Shown: piece after piece, positions 10,344 to 19,625 of the stretch | How the letters are laid out: every line of letters starts with the position of its first letter | How positions within the stretch are numbered: position 1 is the first letter of the stretch | Source: Euphorbia lathyris | Taxonomy: Eukaryota; Streptophyta; Magnoliopsida; Malpighiales; Euphorbiaceae | Assembly (NCBI RefSeq): GCF_963576675.1 | Contig: NC_088916.1 | Coordinates: 50,965,001 to 51,029,000, forward strand | DNA: 64,000 nt | Reading direction: 5' to 3' | Notes under the pieces: generated by a model | Database searches by the model: none | Told to the model about the DNA's origin: nothing | Seen by the model: only the letters and a program-made list of their open reading frames with translations | Translations under genes and position numbers: made by a program

Positions 10344-11269
10344 GGGCTAATTACAAATCTAGTTCAATTAAAAGGGTCCATTTACATATCTAACCCACTT
10401 TGCTTCAATATCACCAAATTAGACACTTTCATCCACTTTGGATAAGAATACCCATATTTCTATTCGATCCATTCTTCTTCTTCGATCGATTCTTCTTCTT
10501 TCTTCTTCGATCGAATCTTCTTCTTCGTTCGATTCTTCTTCGTTCGATTCTTCTTCGATTGGCTCTTCTTCTTCTTCTTCGGTTCATCTTCTTCAATTTC
10601 TGATACCAATCGTTAGTGATTATTGAAGTATTATGTTCAATTTCCCGTATAAATGGTATGTTTTTAGCTTATATATATGTTTTTCTTGCTAGTCTTGCCT
10701 CTTTCTTCATCTGTAATGGTATTGTTTCAATTTCCTCTATTTTCCACCATTTTCCGTCAATTTCCTCCATTGTTATCGCATTTATGACGAATTTGTCGCA
10801 TTTCATCACAAATGCGACACCACTTCACAAATGCAACAATCGCTGTTGCATTTTGTCGCAAATGCGACAACAGCTGTCGCATTTCGTCGCAAATGCGACA
10901 ACTTGCTGTCGCAGATGCGACAAATCTTGTCGCATTTGCGACGAATTCGTCACAAATGCGACATCACAGCAGTTCAATTGTTAGATTTTTTTTCTTTCTT
11001 ATTTTTTAAGATTTCCTTCCTAATCCTCTTCCGCAGACACTAGTTCTTCAAAGGTTGAACGAAACAAAATCTCTTCTCTCTATAAACCACCGTCTTTTCG
11101 CCCGTTTGGAATGACGAGAAAGACGTTCAGAATCTGAGAAAGAAGATGAATTGAAATAAGGGTATTCTTGTCCAAAGTGGATGAAAGTGTCTAATTTGGT
11201 GATATTGAAGCAAAGTGGATTAGATATGTAAATGGACCCTTTTATTTGGGCTAGATTTGTAATTAACCC
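10344..11269. mobile_element. Non-autonomous MULE with 9-bp target duplication TTAAATTAA
   Basis: Ends are GGGCTAATTACAAATCTAG and its inverse, with terminal inverted repeats running about 110 bp (left 10344-10455, right 11160-11269). TTAAATTAA flanks both sides (10335-10343, 11270-11278). Inside are TTC-rich simple repeats (10470-10600) and a cluster of short palindromes (listed separately). The phrase around 10660-10780 has no recognised origin and could be captured non-coding DNA. Confidence 0.85.
10795..10965. repeat. Palindrome cluster built from GTCGCA / TGCGAC
   Basis: About a dozen copies of GTCGCA or its complement TGCGAC lie within 170 bp, mostly paired as perfect or near-perfect palindromes such as TTGTCGCAAATGCGACAA (near 10853) and TGTCGCATTTCGTCGCAAAT. 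Spacers are AAATGC-like. Together they could fold into several alternative cruciforms. The block lies inside the MULE at 10344-11269. I know no established function for it. Confidence 0.8.
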
Positions 11270-11534
11270 TTAAATTAATCTAATTTAATAATTAGAGACA
11301 TAATTAATATTGTAGAGGTATGAGATATATTCATCTCAATTTTAAAAAATGATTGAAGATAAAAAAAAAAGTTTCAAAAAGGAAAGGAGAATAGAAGCTT
11401 TATTAGGAAGGAATAGATTTTTGACTTTTGCCTAAAATACAGGATGAAGAGAAAAAGTAAAAATGGTAAAATAAAAAATGTTTTAATTGTTGGATTAGGA
11501 TGAGATTATTATTATGTTGGTTTATAAGAAGATG

Positions 11535-11665
11535 GTTTGCATCTCTGTAGGTAGGACTGTTGGCCACGAAAATTCTTTTCATTTGTAAAGGTGAGGATCG
11601 AACCCTGAACCTTTAGTTAAGGGAGAAGGAGCTTTTATCATTCCACTATAATCCCGTGGTTTAGC
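11535..11665 (-). repeat. tRNA-like SINE fragment (minus strand)
   Basis: On the minus strand GGGATTATAGTGGAATGAT resembles a pol III A box and, about 35 nt further, CAGGGTTCGATCCTCACC is a good B box. The tRNA-like head is followed by a short tail ending near 11535. It does not match the Au SINEs in this window, and no target duplication is evident. It could be a fragment of another SINE family. Confidence 0.45.
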
Positions 11666-11896
11666 TTTATGCCTTTACAAAATGCATATTGCAAGTGGTG
11701 TTAGGACATTATAATTCCTTGTTATATTGAAATTGGTAAAGTATTAGTTAGACAACTAGTTTTTGACCCGTGCGATGCATGGATTCATCTTAATATATAA
11801 ATATTAACAAAAATATCATCTAATAATTACAATTAATGATATAAAGGTGCTATATAAATTAAATATTATTATTTTATTTTCACATTTAATTTGAAT

Positions 11897-12013
11897 AATT
11901 TTTTTTATAGATAAATATAATAATATAATTAAAATTAATATATTATATATTATATAATATTTTTTATCAGTAAAAAAGGAGAAAGTGACACTTCAGCTCC
12001 ATCGTTACTATTT

Positions 12014-12052
<39 letters not shown>

Positions 12053-13090
12053 TATGCAGAGAATTAAACAGATTTTAGGGATTAATTTAAATTCTGTAGA
12101 ACCCTTAGATATAGTACGGATAAAATAATCTTTTTATAGATAAATATAATAATATAATTAAAATTAATATATTTTATATTTTATCAGTAAAAAAAAGAGG
12201 AAATGACACCTCAGCTTCATCGTTATTGTTCTATATTAGGGTTAATTACAAAAAACTACCCTGTGGTTTGGACTTTTTGCGATGTGGTACCTGTGGTATT
12301 TTTTGTTACAAACACAATCCTGTGGTTGTCACCATTAGACAAATAAAGGAGACGGTCAAAATTCTGTTAAAAAGATGATGTGGCATATGGACAATTTGGG
12401 AAATTCGATTTTTTTATTTTTATTTTTTAGTTTTTTCTTTCTCTCTCCTTCTTCATCGTGTTCTTCTTCTTCTTCTCCTCCTTCATCTTCTTCTTCTTCT
12501 CCTCCCATTTCTTCTCCTTCTTCCTCCTCTCTTCTTTTCTTCTTCCTATTTTTTTCTTTTTAGTTTTTTCGTTTTTTTCATCTAATTTTTTTTTCTGGAA
12601 ATTCCAGAAATCTGGAATTTCCCGATTTCTGGAATTTTCAGACGTGAAGAACGTCTTCACGTTCCAGATTTCTGGAATTTCCCGATTCTGGAAATTCCAG
12701 ATTTCTGGAATTTCCATGAATCTAAAAAAAAATTAGAAGAAAAAGAAGAAAATAGAAAGAAGAAGAAGAAGAAGAAAAAGAAGAAGAAGAAGAAGAAGAA
12801 AAAGGAGGAGAAGAAGAAGAAACTAAAAAATAAAATTAAAATAAAAATAAAAAAATCGAATTTCCCAAATTGCCTCTGTGTCACATCATCTTTTTAACAG
12901 AATTTTGACCGTCTCCTTTATTTGTCTAACGGTGACAACCACATGGTTGTGTTTGTAACAAAAAATACCACAGGTACCACATCGCAAAAAGTCCAAACCA
13001 CATGGTAGTTTTTTGTAATTAACCCTTTATATTATATATATTATCAGTAAAAAAGGAGGAAGTGACACCTCAGCTCCATCGTTACTGTTT

Positions 13091-13133
<43 letters not shown>

Positions 13134-14045
13134 GAGAATTAGAGAGATTTTAGGGATTAATTTAAATTATGTAGAACTCTTAGATATAGTACGGATAAAA
13201 TAATCTTTTTATAGATAAATATAATAATATAATTAAAATTAATATATTTTATATTTTATCAGTAAAAAAGGAGGAAGTGACACCTCAGCTTCATCGTTAC
13301 TGTTTTATATTATATATAGATATGCAGAGAATTATAGAGATTTTAGGGATTAATTTAGATTCTGTAGAACTTTTAGATATAGATATGCAGAGAATTGGAG
13401 AGATTTTAGGGATTAATTTAAATTCTGTAGAACTCTTAGATATAGTACGGATAAAATAATCTTTTTATAGATAAATATAATAATATAATTAAAATTTAAA
13501 TATTATATATTATATTATGTTTTTTATCAGTGAAAAAGGAGGAAGTGACACCTCAGCTCCATCGTTACTGTTTTATATTATATATAGATAGATATGTAGA
13601 GAATTAGAGAGATTTTAGGGATTAATTTAAATTATATAGAACTCTTAGATATAGTACCGATAAAATAATATTTTTATAGATACATATAATAATATAATTA
13701 AAATTAATATATTATACATTATATTATATTTTTTATCAGTAAAAAGGAGGAAGTGACACATCAGCTACATCGTTACTGTTTTATATTATATATAGATATA
13801 GATATGCAGAGAATTAGAGAGATTTTAGGGATTAATTTAGATTCTGTAGAACTTTTAGATATAGATATGCAGGGAATTAGAGAGATTTTAGGGATTAATT
13901 TAAATTCTGTAGACTTCTTAGATATAGTACGGTTAAAATAATCTTTTTATAGATAAATATAATAATATAATTAAAACTAAAATATTATATATTTTATCAG
14001 TAAAAAAGAAGGAAGTGACACCCCAGCTCCATCGTTACTGTTTTA
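11897..14045. repeat. Tandem array of about six units of roughly 230-270 bp
   Basis: Each unit has ATAGATAAATATAATAATAT, a TTATCAGTAAAAAAGGAGGA segment, GTGACACCTCAGCTCCATCG, a TATATA-rich tract, GATATGCAGAGAATTAGAGA and a segment ending TAGATATAGTACGG. Units start near 11900, 12128, 13200, 13458, 13670 and 13938. The second is split by the insertion at 12239-13025. Short frames inside (13277-13459, 13753-13941) are repeat by-products. Confidence 0.8.
12239..13025. mobile_element. Foldback MULE-like element, almost entirely palindromic, nested in the tandem array
   Basis: Termini GGGTTAATTACAAAAAACTA and its inverse open inverted repeats of about 190 bp. Inside them a TTC-rich strand on the left (12425-12560) faces a GAA-rich strand on the right (12735-12830), and the centre has CTGGAATTTCC palindromes around GACGTGAAGAACGTCTTCAC. 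The target duplication is TCTATATTA / TTTATATTA (8 of 9; 12230-12238, 13026-13034). The surrounding tandem repeat shows the uninterrupted target. No coding capacity. Confidence 0.85.
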
Positions 14046-14666
14046 TATTATATAATATATAGATGTTGGAGCCTTTGGGACTTACTAATTACCTGCTGCT
14101 CTATGTTTTTGCAACTTATGACTTGTGTTTTTTTTTTTTTGAGTTATTACTGAGTTTTAAAGTAAAATTTGAGATCTTTATTATTATTATTTTATCATCA
14201 GTGCAGGCTGGGCGGGGATTCATGAATCTCTAGTATTGGATTGAAATTCGGAGATTAATAAAAGGAAATCTCCAGGATTGGATTGAAAGAATAAATCTCC
14301 AGAATTGAATTGCCCCAAAATTTCAGTCCAGTCCAGTTCGGAGATTTGATTTCGGTTCAATCCAATATAATTTTTCGGTGACTCGGATAAATATCTAATA
14401 GTTTAAGTCCTAAAAAATAAATTAAAAATTAAATTACAAGATAATAAAATATAAAATTTTATTATCTTATATAGCTTGAAATAAATGATATTTTTTTAAG
14501 AAGTAAACAACATTCATTAAAAGTTACAGTAGACAACAAGACTAAAAAAACCCCACAAAATCAAAGTATTAAAAGTTACGGTAGACAACAAGGCTAAAAA
14601 ACCCCACAAAATCAAAGTTACAAAATAACAAATCCATAAAAACAAACAACCTTTAATTAAAAAAAG

Positions 14667-15260
14667 GGGTAATTAATTTATTAGTCCCTATATTTTGACA
14701 AAACATACTGTTTAGTCCCTATATTTTTAAAAACACATGGTAAGGTCCCTAACCTTTTTCTCAGTGAACTCTTTAGTCCTTCCGTCTGTTTGTTACATTT
14801 TTTACCGTTTATGACTTCGGAAATGACTAAATTACCTTTTACTATTTACCTTCAAACTTCAGAAGAGTAATCCAATTTAGAAGAAGAAGCTATTTGCATG
14901 GAGAACAATAAAAAGAACAAGAAGCTATTTGCATGGAGAACAATAAAAAGAACAGACTCAACGCTTACGAATTTGAACGATTAAGAAGAAAATTAAGAAC
15001 AAGAACACTCAAAGTTGATTTCAGATGCATTAGAGTTTAAAGGAAAGCAAAATAAAGGAAAAGAAGAACACAAATCCAAATTGACTAACAGAATCTTCAT
15101 GAGAGTCTAACGGCAGGGACTAAACAGTTCACCAAGAAAAACATTAGGGACTAAACAGTTCACCGAGAAAAACGTTAGGGACTTTAGTATGTGTTTTTGA
15201 AAATACAGGAACTAAACAGTGTGTTTTGTCAAAATATAGGGACTAATAAATTAATTACCC
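14667..15260. mobile_element. Non-autonomous MULE, family GGGTAATTAATTTATTAG, copy A
   Basis: A 594-bp element with inverted ends GGGTAATTAATTTATTAGTC and a perfect 9-bp target duplication TAAAAAAAG (14658-14666, 15261-15269). Terminal repeats carry several TTTAGTCCCT phrases. A segment of about 36 bp starting AAGAAGCTATTTGCATGGAG is directly duplicated inside (14884-14955). No ORF. Confidence 0.9.
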
Positions 15261-15437
15261 TAAAAAAAGACAACACTTCATTAGCAAAATCTCTCTAATC
15301 ATCATCCCAATTTGTAATTGAATCTTCTTAACACAACAAATTTCTTGTTTTCCAAAGCAAAGGCAGTAAAAGCCAAACATCAACCTAAACATATAAAATT
15401 TACCATATTAGTGAATCAACAGATGTTAAATTAATTA

Positions 15438-15989
15438 GGGTAATTAATTTATTAGTCCCTATATTTTGACAAAACACACTGTTTAGTCCTTATATTTTCA
15501 TAAACACATGGTAAGGTCCCTAACTTTTTTTTCAATGAACTGTTTAGTCCTTCCTTCTATTTGTTAGATTTTTTTTACCGTTTATGACTTCGGAAATGAC
15601 TAAATTACCTTTTACTATTTACCTTCAAACTTTAGAAGAGAAAATCCAATTTAAAAGAAGAAGCTATTTGTATGGAGAACAAGAAAAAAAAAAGACCCAA
15701 TGCTTACGAATTTGAACGATTAAGAAGAAAATAAAAAAGAAGAACACTGAAAGTTGATTTCAGATGCATTAGAGTTTAAAGGAAAGGAAAAGAAGAACGC
15801 AAATCTAAATTGACTAACAAAATCTTCATGAGAGTCTAACGACAGGGACTAAACAGTTCACCAAGAAAAACGTTAGGGACTAAACAGTTCATCGTGAAAA
15901 AGGTTAGAGACTTTATCATGTGTTTTTGAAAATACAGGGACTAAACAGTGTGTTTTGTCAAAATATAGAGACTAATAAATTAATTACCC
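15438..15989. mobile_element. Non-autonomous MULE, same family, copy B
   Basis: A 552-bp relative of copy A with the same termini and interior order, flanked by a perfect 9-bp duplication AATTAATTA (15429-15437, 15990-15998). It lacks the internal direct duplication of copy A. The two insertions lie 177 bp apart and have different targets, so they are independent events and not a tandem duplication. Confidence 0.9.
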
Positions 15990-16189
15990 AATTAATTAAC
16001 TTTCACTTCAATAAAATTAATCAACACACTAGCAAAAAAAAGTAAAAGGAAAAAAAATATGCTTACCAAAGTGCATTTGATTCGGTTAAAAAAACCTTAG
16101 ATATCCAATTGAAATATGGATAAAAGAGATGATGCAATTTCAGGATCAGAACTAATTTCTACAAATTAAATAACATTTATAGTTAGTAT

Positions 16190-16721
16190 TCATAAACATT
16201 TAATTAAAATAAAACTATGAAATATAATTGCTAAGTAAATATTACCTTCTTCAATAGCTTCAAGATCTTCAACTTCTTCTTCATGCTTGAAAGCTTGAAT
16301 TGAAGTTTTCAACCAATCTTGACAACAAATCAAAACCGCAGCTGTAGCAGGAGTTAAAGAACTCCTAAATTGATCCAAAGTTCTACCACTTGTGCTAAAT
16401 GTAGATTTAGAAGACACAGTTGAGCATTGAATTGCAAAAACATCTTTTTACAGTTTTGGATAAAGCAGGATATCGCATATCATTAACCTTCCACCACAAT
16501 AGAAGGTCAAACTCAATTACATATTTTTCAGGTGTCTCATTCACATATCTTTCCCATTCTCCTTCAATTGACATATCTTTATCAATATTCAAAAAATAAT
16601 CATCAATCTCATCATCAATGTCATCGCCCGCTTCATCCAAATTAGAAGAATGTGCTCCAAGATTCACATCCTCTGCATCCCTTTTCTCCATTCCCATTAT
16701 TTCAACATAATATAAACACAC
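16190..16721 (-). pseudogene. C-terminal fragment of a hAT transposase (dimerisation domain)
   Basis: Two overlapping minus-strand frames together cover the hAT C-terminal domain. The upstream frame (16721-16407) has FDLLLWWKVNDMRYPALSK, matching the conserved LxWWK...YP.LS motif. The downstream frame (16417-16190) has STFSTSGRTLDQFRSSLTP and AVLICCQDWLK, matching the S.FS..GR..D..RSSL...LIC..DW motif. A frameshift near 16410 separates them. This domain mediates transposase dimerisation. The catalytic RNase H-like part and BED finger are not found. An antisense frame at 16725-16943 is not a gene. Confidence 0.85.
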
Positions 16722-17144
16722 AAAATGGTATCTCTTATGAGGATTTTTATGATATTTATTGTAATCTCTATTCTTTTCTTCAGTGATATTTCACAATCAC
16801 GTGAAGAACAAGATGTCATTGACAATTATGAATTCTTAACAAGTGATCAACAATCTTCTTTTAATAGAGAAGTTCTCCACTTTCTAATTATTCATAGAAG
16901 ATTTCGATTATCAAATTTCTTTGATTATTGGTTATCTGACTAAGGGCGGATGTGGTAGGCAAAGATAGCTGCATTTCTATAGGTTCAATTCATCAATGTC
17001 GGTACAGATAGAACCCTAGAAAAAAATCGAAGCAGAGAGAATGGGTAAAAGAAGCACGAGATTCTATTTTATAAAATGTTTAAAAATTTTAATATTTAAA
17101 ACTTCTAATATTTGTTACTTAATTAAATGGTTAACAAGAAGTAG

Positions 17145-17225
17145 AATTAGTTTAGATGGTTAAGGCGATTAACAATGTTCCATTTGGTTAGGTGTTCGAT
17201 TTTCCATGTCTACATTTTAGGTAAA
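17145..17225 (+). repeat. tRNA-like SINE-head fragment, weak
   Basis: TTAGTTTAGATGGTTAAGG resembles an A box and GGTGTTCGATTTTCC, some 40 nt on, a degenerate B box. The rest of 16950-17440 is AT-rich interior of the hAT element with nothing else recognised. Could be chance. Confidence 0.25.
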
Positions 17226-17855
17226 TATTTTTTATTTCATTTTATAAACGGGAATTAATTGGGATAATTTTTATGACTATATAATAATATTATACCTTAT
17301 TAATAAATTATAAATTTATATTATTGTAATTAGTTTACCAAACCTTACAAAATATATAACTATATATTATATAATATTTCTCTTTATATAAAGTTAATGT
17401 ATGAAATATAAATTTATTATTGCTAAACTTTCGGTTATTTCAATTCGGTCCAATCCAATCCAATCCAATCCGGTTATCGGTCCGGTCCTGGATAAATTTT
17501 GGTCCAGTTCGGTCCAGTTCTTTGACGAAAAGTCAACGGTCCAATCCAGTTCGGTTCTCCCAAAAAAGTCAACGGTCCGGTCCAATTCCAGAGTTTTTTC
17601 CTCGGATATTCGGTCCGGTCCAGTATCTCCAGGATCCGCGCCCAGCCCTAGTGCAAATAGATGAGATGAATATACTATGTTGAATAGCAAAAACCTTTTA
17701 TTTTTCCTTTCTTTTATAGTTTAAAAAATATTTAAGAATTTCAATACCATATTACTAAATAAAACTAAAAATTAAAATTAATAGTGTTGTCAATTTTTAA
17801 TACGATTCACAGAGACAATTTGTTTGACACGATTATTATTTCTATGTAATTTATA

Positions 17856-19449
17856 GGGAAAAGTACAAAAATAAACCTTGTGGTTACGCCCATTTTCGAA
17901 CAATACCCATGTGGTTTAAAAGTTTGCAAAGTGGTACCATGTACTTCATTCCGTTAGCAAACACATACCAAATTGACTAACGGTGTTAAAAGTCAAAGGG
18001 AAAAGAGTTAGTTTGGTCCTTATATTTTATTTATTTTTTTAAATTGACCTCCTTATTATCTAATTATCACAAACAAACCCCAAAATAAAAAAATAAAATC
18101 AAATATACCATCTTCTCCAACTCTCTTTAATTTCTTATTTTTTTTCTTCATTCTCTCTCCTCTCTCTTAATTTCTCTCTTTAAAATTTAATGTGTTGATT
18201 ATAATAATCTATGATCTTCTAATTAAAAGAAAAACACCATAATTCCCGAATCTCATTTGGTTATTTAACACTTCTAATAGAAACAAAAGCAAATTATATA
18301 ATAAAAAAAAATTTTGGCAACATCATCAACCACTATAAGATCAGAATCCAAGTATATTATCCTGCCTACATTAGCCGGTAACGACCAGGTAAATTCTTCC
18401 GTAATTCAACGGTTGATCCAGCGCTCGCATTATCGACGACGATATCATTCCTTTGACTAAACCGGAGTCGAAATGGTAGAGTTGAAAGCTCAGGTACGGG
18501 AAAGTCATTGTGATGGTGCGGCGGAGCTCACGCGGCGGTGCGTGGCGATGAAGTGGAAAACAATATTCTGGACAAGAGGCGTGTTGAAGAACGGATAAAA
18601 CTCCGGCGACAGAACCACGGAGATAACTGGAGTCCAGAGTCATGGCAATGTGGATACTCGAAAGGGATGACCATTTTGCGTGACTCCCGACCGTTTCGTA
18701 AAGTCGGAGCCTCTCTGAACAAAGGTAGAGGTTCGAACGGAGATGCATTGGATACGGCGGCAGCGAGCAGAAGTGAGATATTGAAGATGAAATGCCGGAA
18801 TTTTGACGACATGGTGAGCGGCGGAAGCGAGTGTTTGTTATTTGCTTTGTTATCTGTCTAGGCGTTCCTTCTTGCTCCGATCCCGGTCGCCCCAAGCTTT
18901 GTAAGCAACTAGTTCATTGTGGTTGTCCTTTATGCTTGGTACTGTAACCCAGGAAAACACATGGTAATGATTTTGGGCTGAACTTCATGGTTCTTATGGA
19001 CCTAACTCATTGAAATTCCATTCGTTTCTATTGTAAGCGTTAAATAACAAAATGGGATTTGGGAACTATGTTGCTTTTCTTTTAATCAGAAAATCATAGA
19101 TTATTAATCAAAATATTGAATTTTAGAGAGAGAAATTAAGAGAGAGAAGAGAGAATGAAGGGAAAAAAATAAGAAATTAAAGAGGGAGGAAGAAGATGGT
19201 ATATTTGATTTTTATTTTTTATTTTAGGGTTTGTTTATGATAATTAGATAACAAGGAGGTCAATTTATAAAAATAAATAAATATAAGGACCAAACTAACA
19301 CTTTTCCCTTTGACTTTTAAACCGTTAGTCAATTTGGTATGTGTTTACTAACGGAATGAAGTACATGGTACCACTTTGCAAACTTTTAAACCACATGGGT
19401 GTTGTTTGAAAATGAGCGTAACCACAAGGTTTATTTTTGTACTTTTCCT
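17856..19449. mobile_element. Pack-MULE carrying a captured GATL gene fragment
   Basis: Termini GGGAAAAGTACAAAAATAAA and its inverse open inverted repeats of roughly 290 bp (left 17856-18145, right about 19150-19449), flanked by a perfect 9-bp duplication TAATTTATA (17847-17855, 19450-19458). Between the AT-rich arms sits a G+C-rich segment that encodes part of a GT8-family protein (see 18371-18812). This host-gene capture inside a Mutator-like frame defines a Pack-MULE. The element at 19868-20851 has the same ends without the capture. Confidence 0.88.
18371..18812 (-). pseudogene. Captured N-terminal fragment of a GATL-type galacturonosyltransferase-like (GT8) gene
   Basis: On the minus strand an ATG at 18812 opens a signal-peptide-like MSSKFRHFIFNISLLLAAAV, then FEPLPLFREAPTLRNGRES. 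After a frameshift near 18690 the next frame reads SIHIAMTLDSSYLRGSVAGV and LSVLQHASCPE, then, after two more small compensating indels, LRRTITMTFPYLSFQLYHFD and SSSIMRALDQPLNYGRIYL, and stops at 18371. These are the conserved N-terminal blocks of plant GATL proteins (GT8; Golgi enzymes linked to pectin and xylan synthesis). The catalytic DxD region downstream is absent, so about the first 140 residues were captured, and the frameshifts make it non-functional. No introns are evident, as in GATL genes. The parent gene is not in the window. The opposite-strand frame at 18538-18861 is a shadow. Confidence 0.85.
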
Positions 19450-19625
19450 TAATTTATATCGTATATAATCATATAGAATATGTAGATCAATATAATACGA
19501 TTATGACGTGATGACAAAGGTAATATATAATATTAATCATAACAATATGATAAAAGTGAATATGTTAGATTTGGATCCAAACTTGGAGATCCAACTTAAA
19601 TGATCATTAATTAAATCCCCATTGC

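Larger units (their letters stand above)
11756..14063 (-). mobile_element. Candidate non-autonomous Helitron (minus strand) filled with tandem repeats
   Basis: On the minus strand the left end reads CCATGCATCGCACGGGTC then AAAAACTAG followed by T: a GC-rich hairpin (6-bp stem with one mismatch, 3-nt loop) about 8 bases before CTAG, the classic Helitron 3' end. At the right a possible TC start (TCTATATATTATAT) follows an A, consistent with insertion between A and T. There is no target duplication, as expected. The right boundary is weak because TATATAGAT recurs in each internal repeat. The foldback element at 12239-13025 is nested inside. No Rep/helicase gene. Confidence 0.45.
14206..17647 (-). 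mobile_element. hAT element, decayed, with two MULEs nested inside
   Basis: The ends are GGCTGGGCGGGGAT and, inverted, GGCTGGGCGCGGAT, flanked by TCAGTGCA (14198-14205) and CTAGTGCA (17648-17655), an 8-bp duplication with two changes. Subterminal GGTCC/AATCC repeats lie at the right end (17440-17640) and shorter GGATTGAA/CAGTCCAG repeats at the left. The only recognised coding remnant is the C-terminal part of a hAT transposase at 16190-16721 (minus). Two 9-bp-duplication elements have inserted at 14667-15260 and 15438-15989. Confidence 0.7.

Noticed and set aside
12375..12884. Ser- and Lys/Glu-rich open frames
   Set aside because: Products of TTC/GAA simple repeats in the foldback element.
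13277..13941. Two similar short ORFs (60 and 62 codons) suggesting a small gene family
   Set aside because: They fall in tandem repeat units, and similarity is at DNA level including non-coding parts.
11897..14045. CRISPR-like array
   Set aside because: Units are about 250 bp direct repeats with no short repeat-spacer pattern; eukaryotic transposon context.
16725..16943. Plus-strand ORF of 72 codons with a hydrophobic start
   Set aside because: Lies antisense beside the hAT transposase remnant, AT-rich, no family resemblance.
17401..17690. Overlapping ORFs on both strands rich in Ser, Pro and Gly
   Set aside because: Generated by GGTCC/AATCC subterminal repeats of the hAT element.
18538..18861. 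Plus-strand ORF of 107 codons
   Set aside because: Antisense shadow of the captured GATL segment, whose coding sense is the minus strand.
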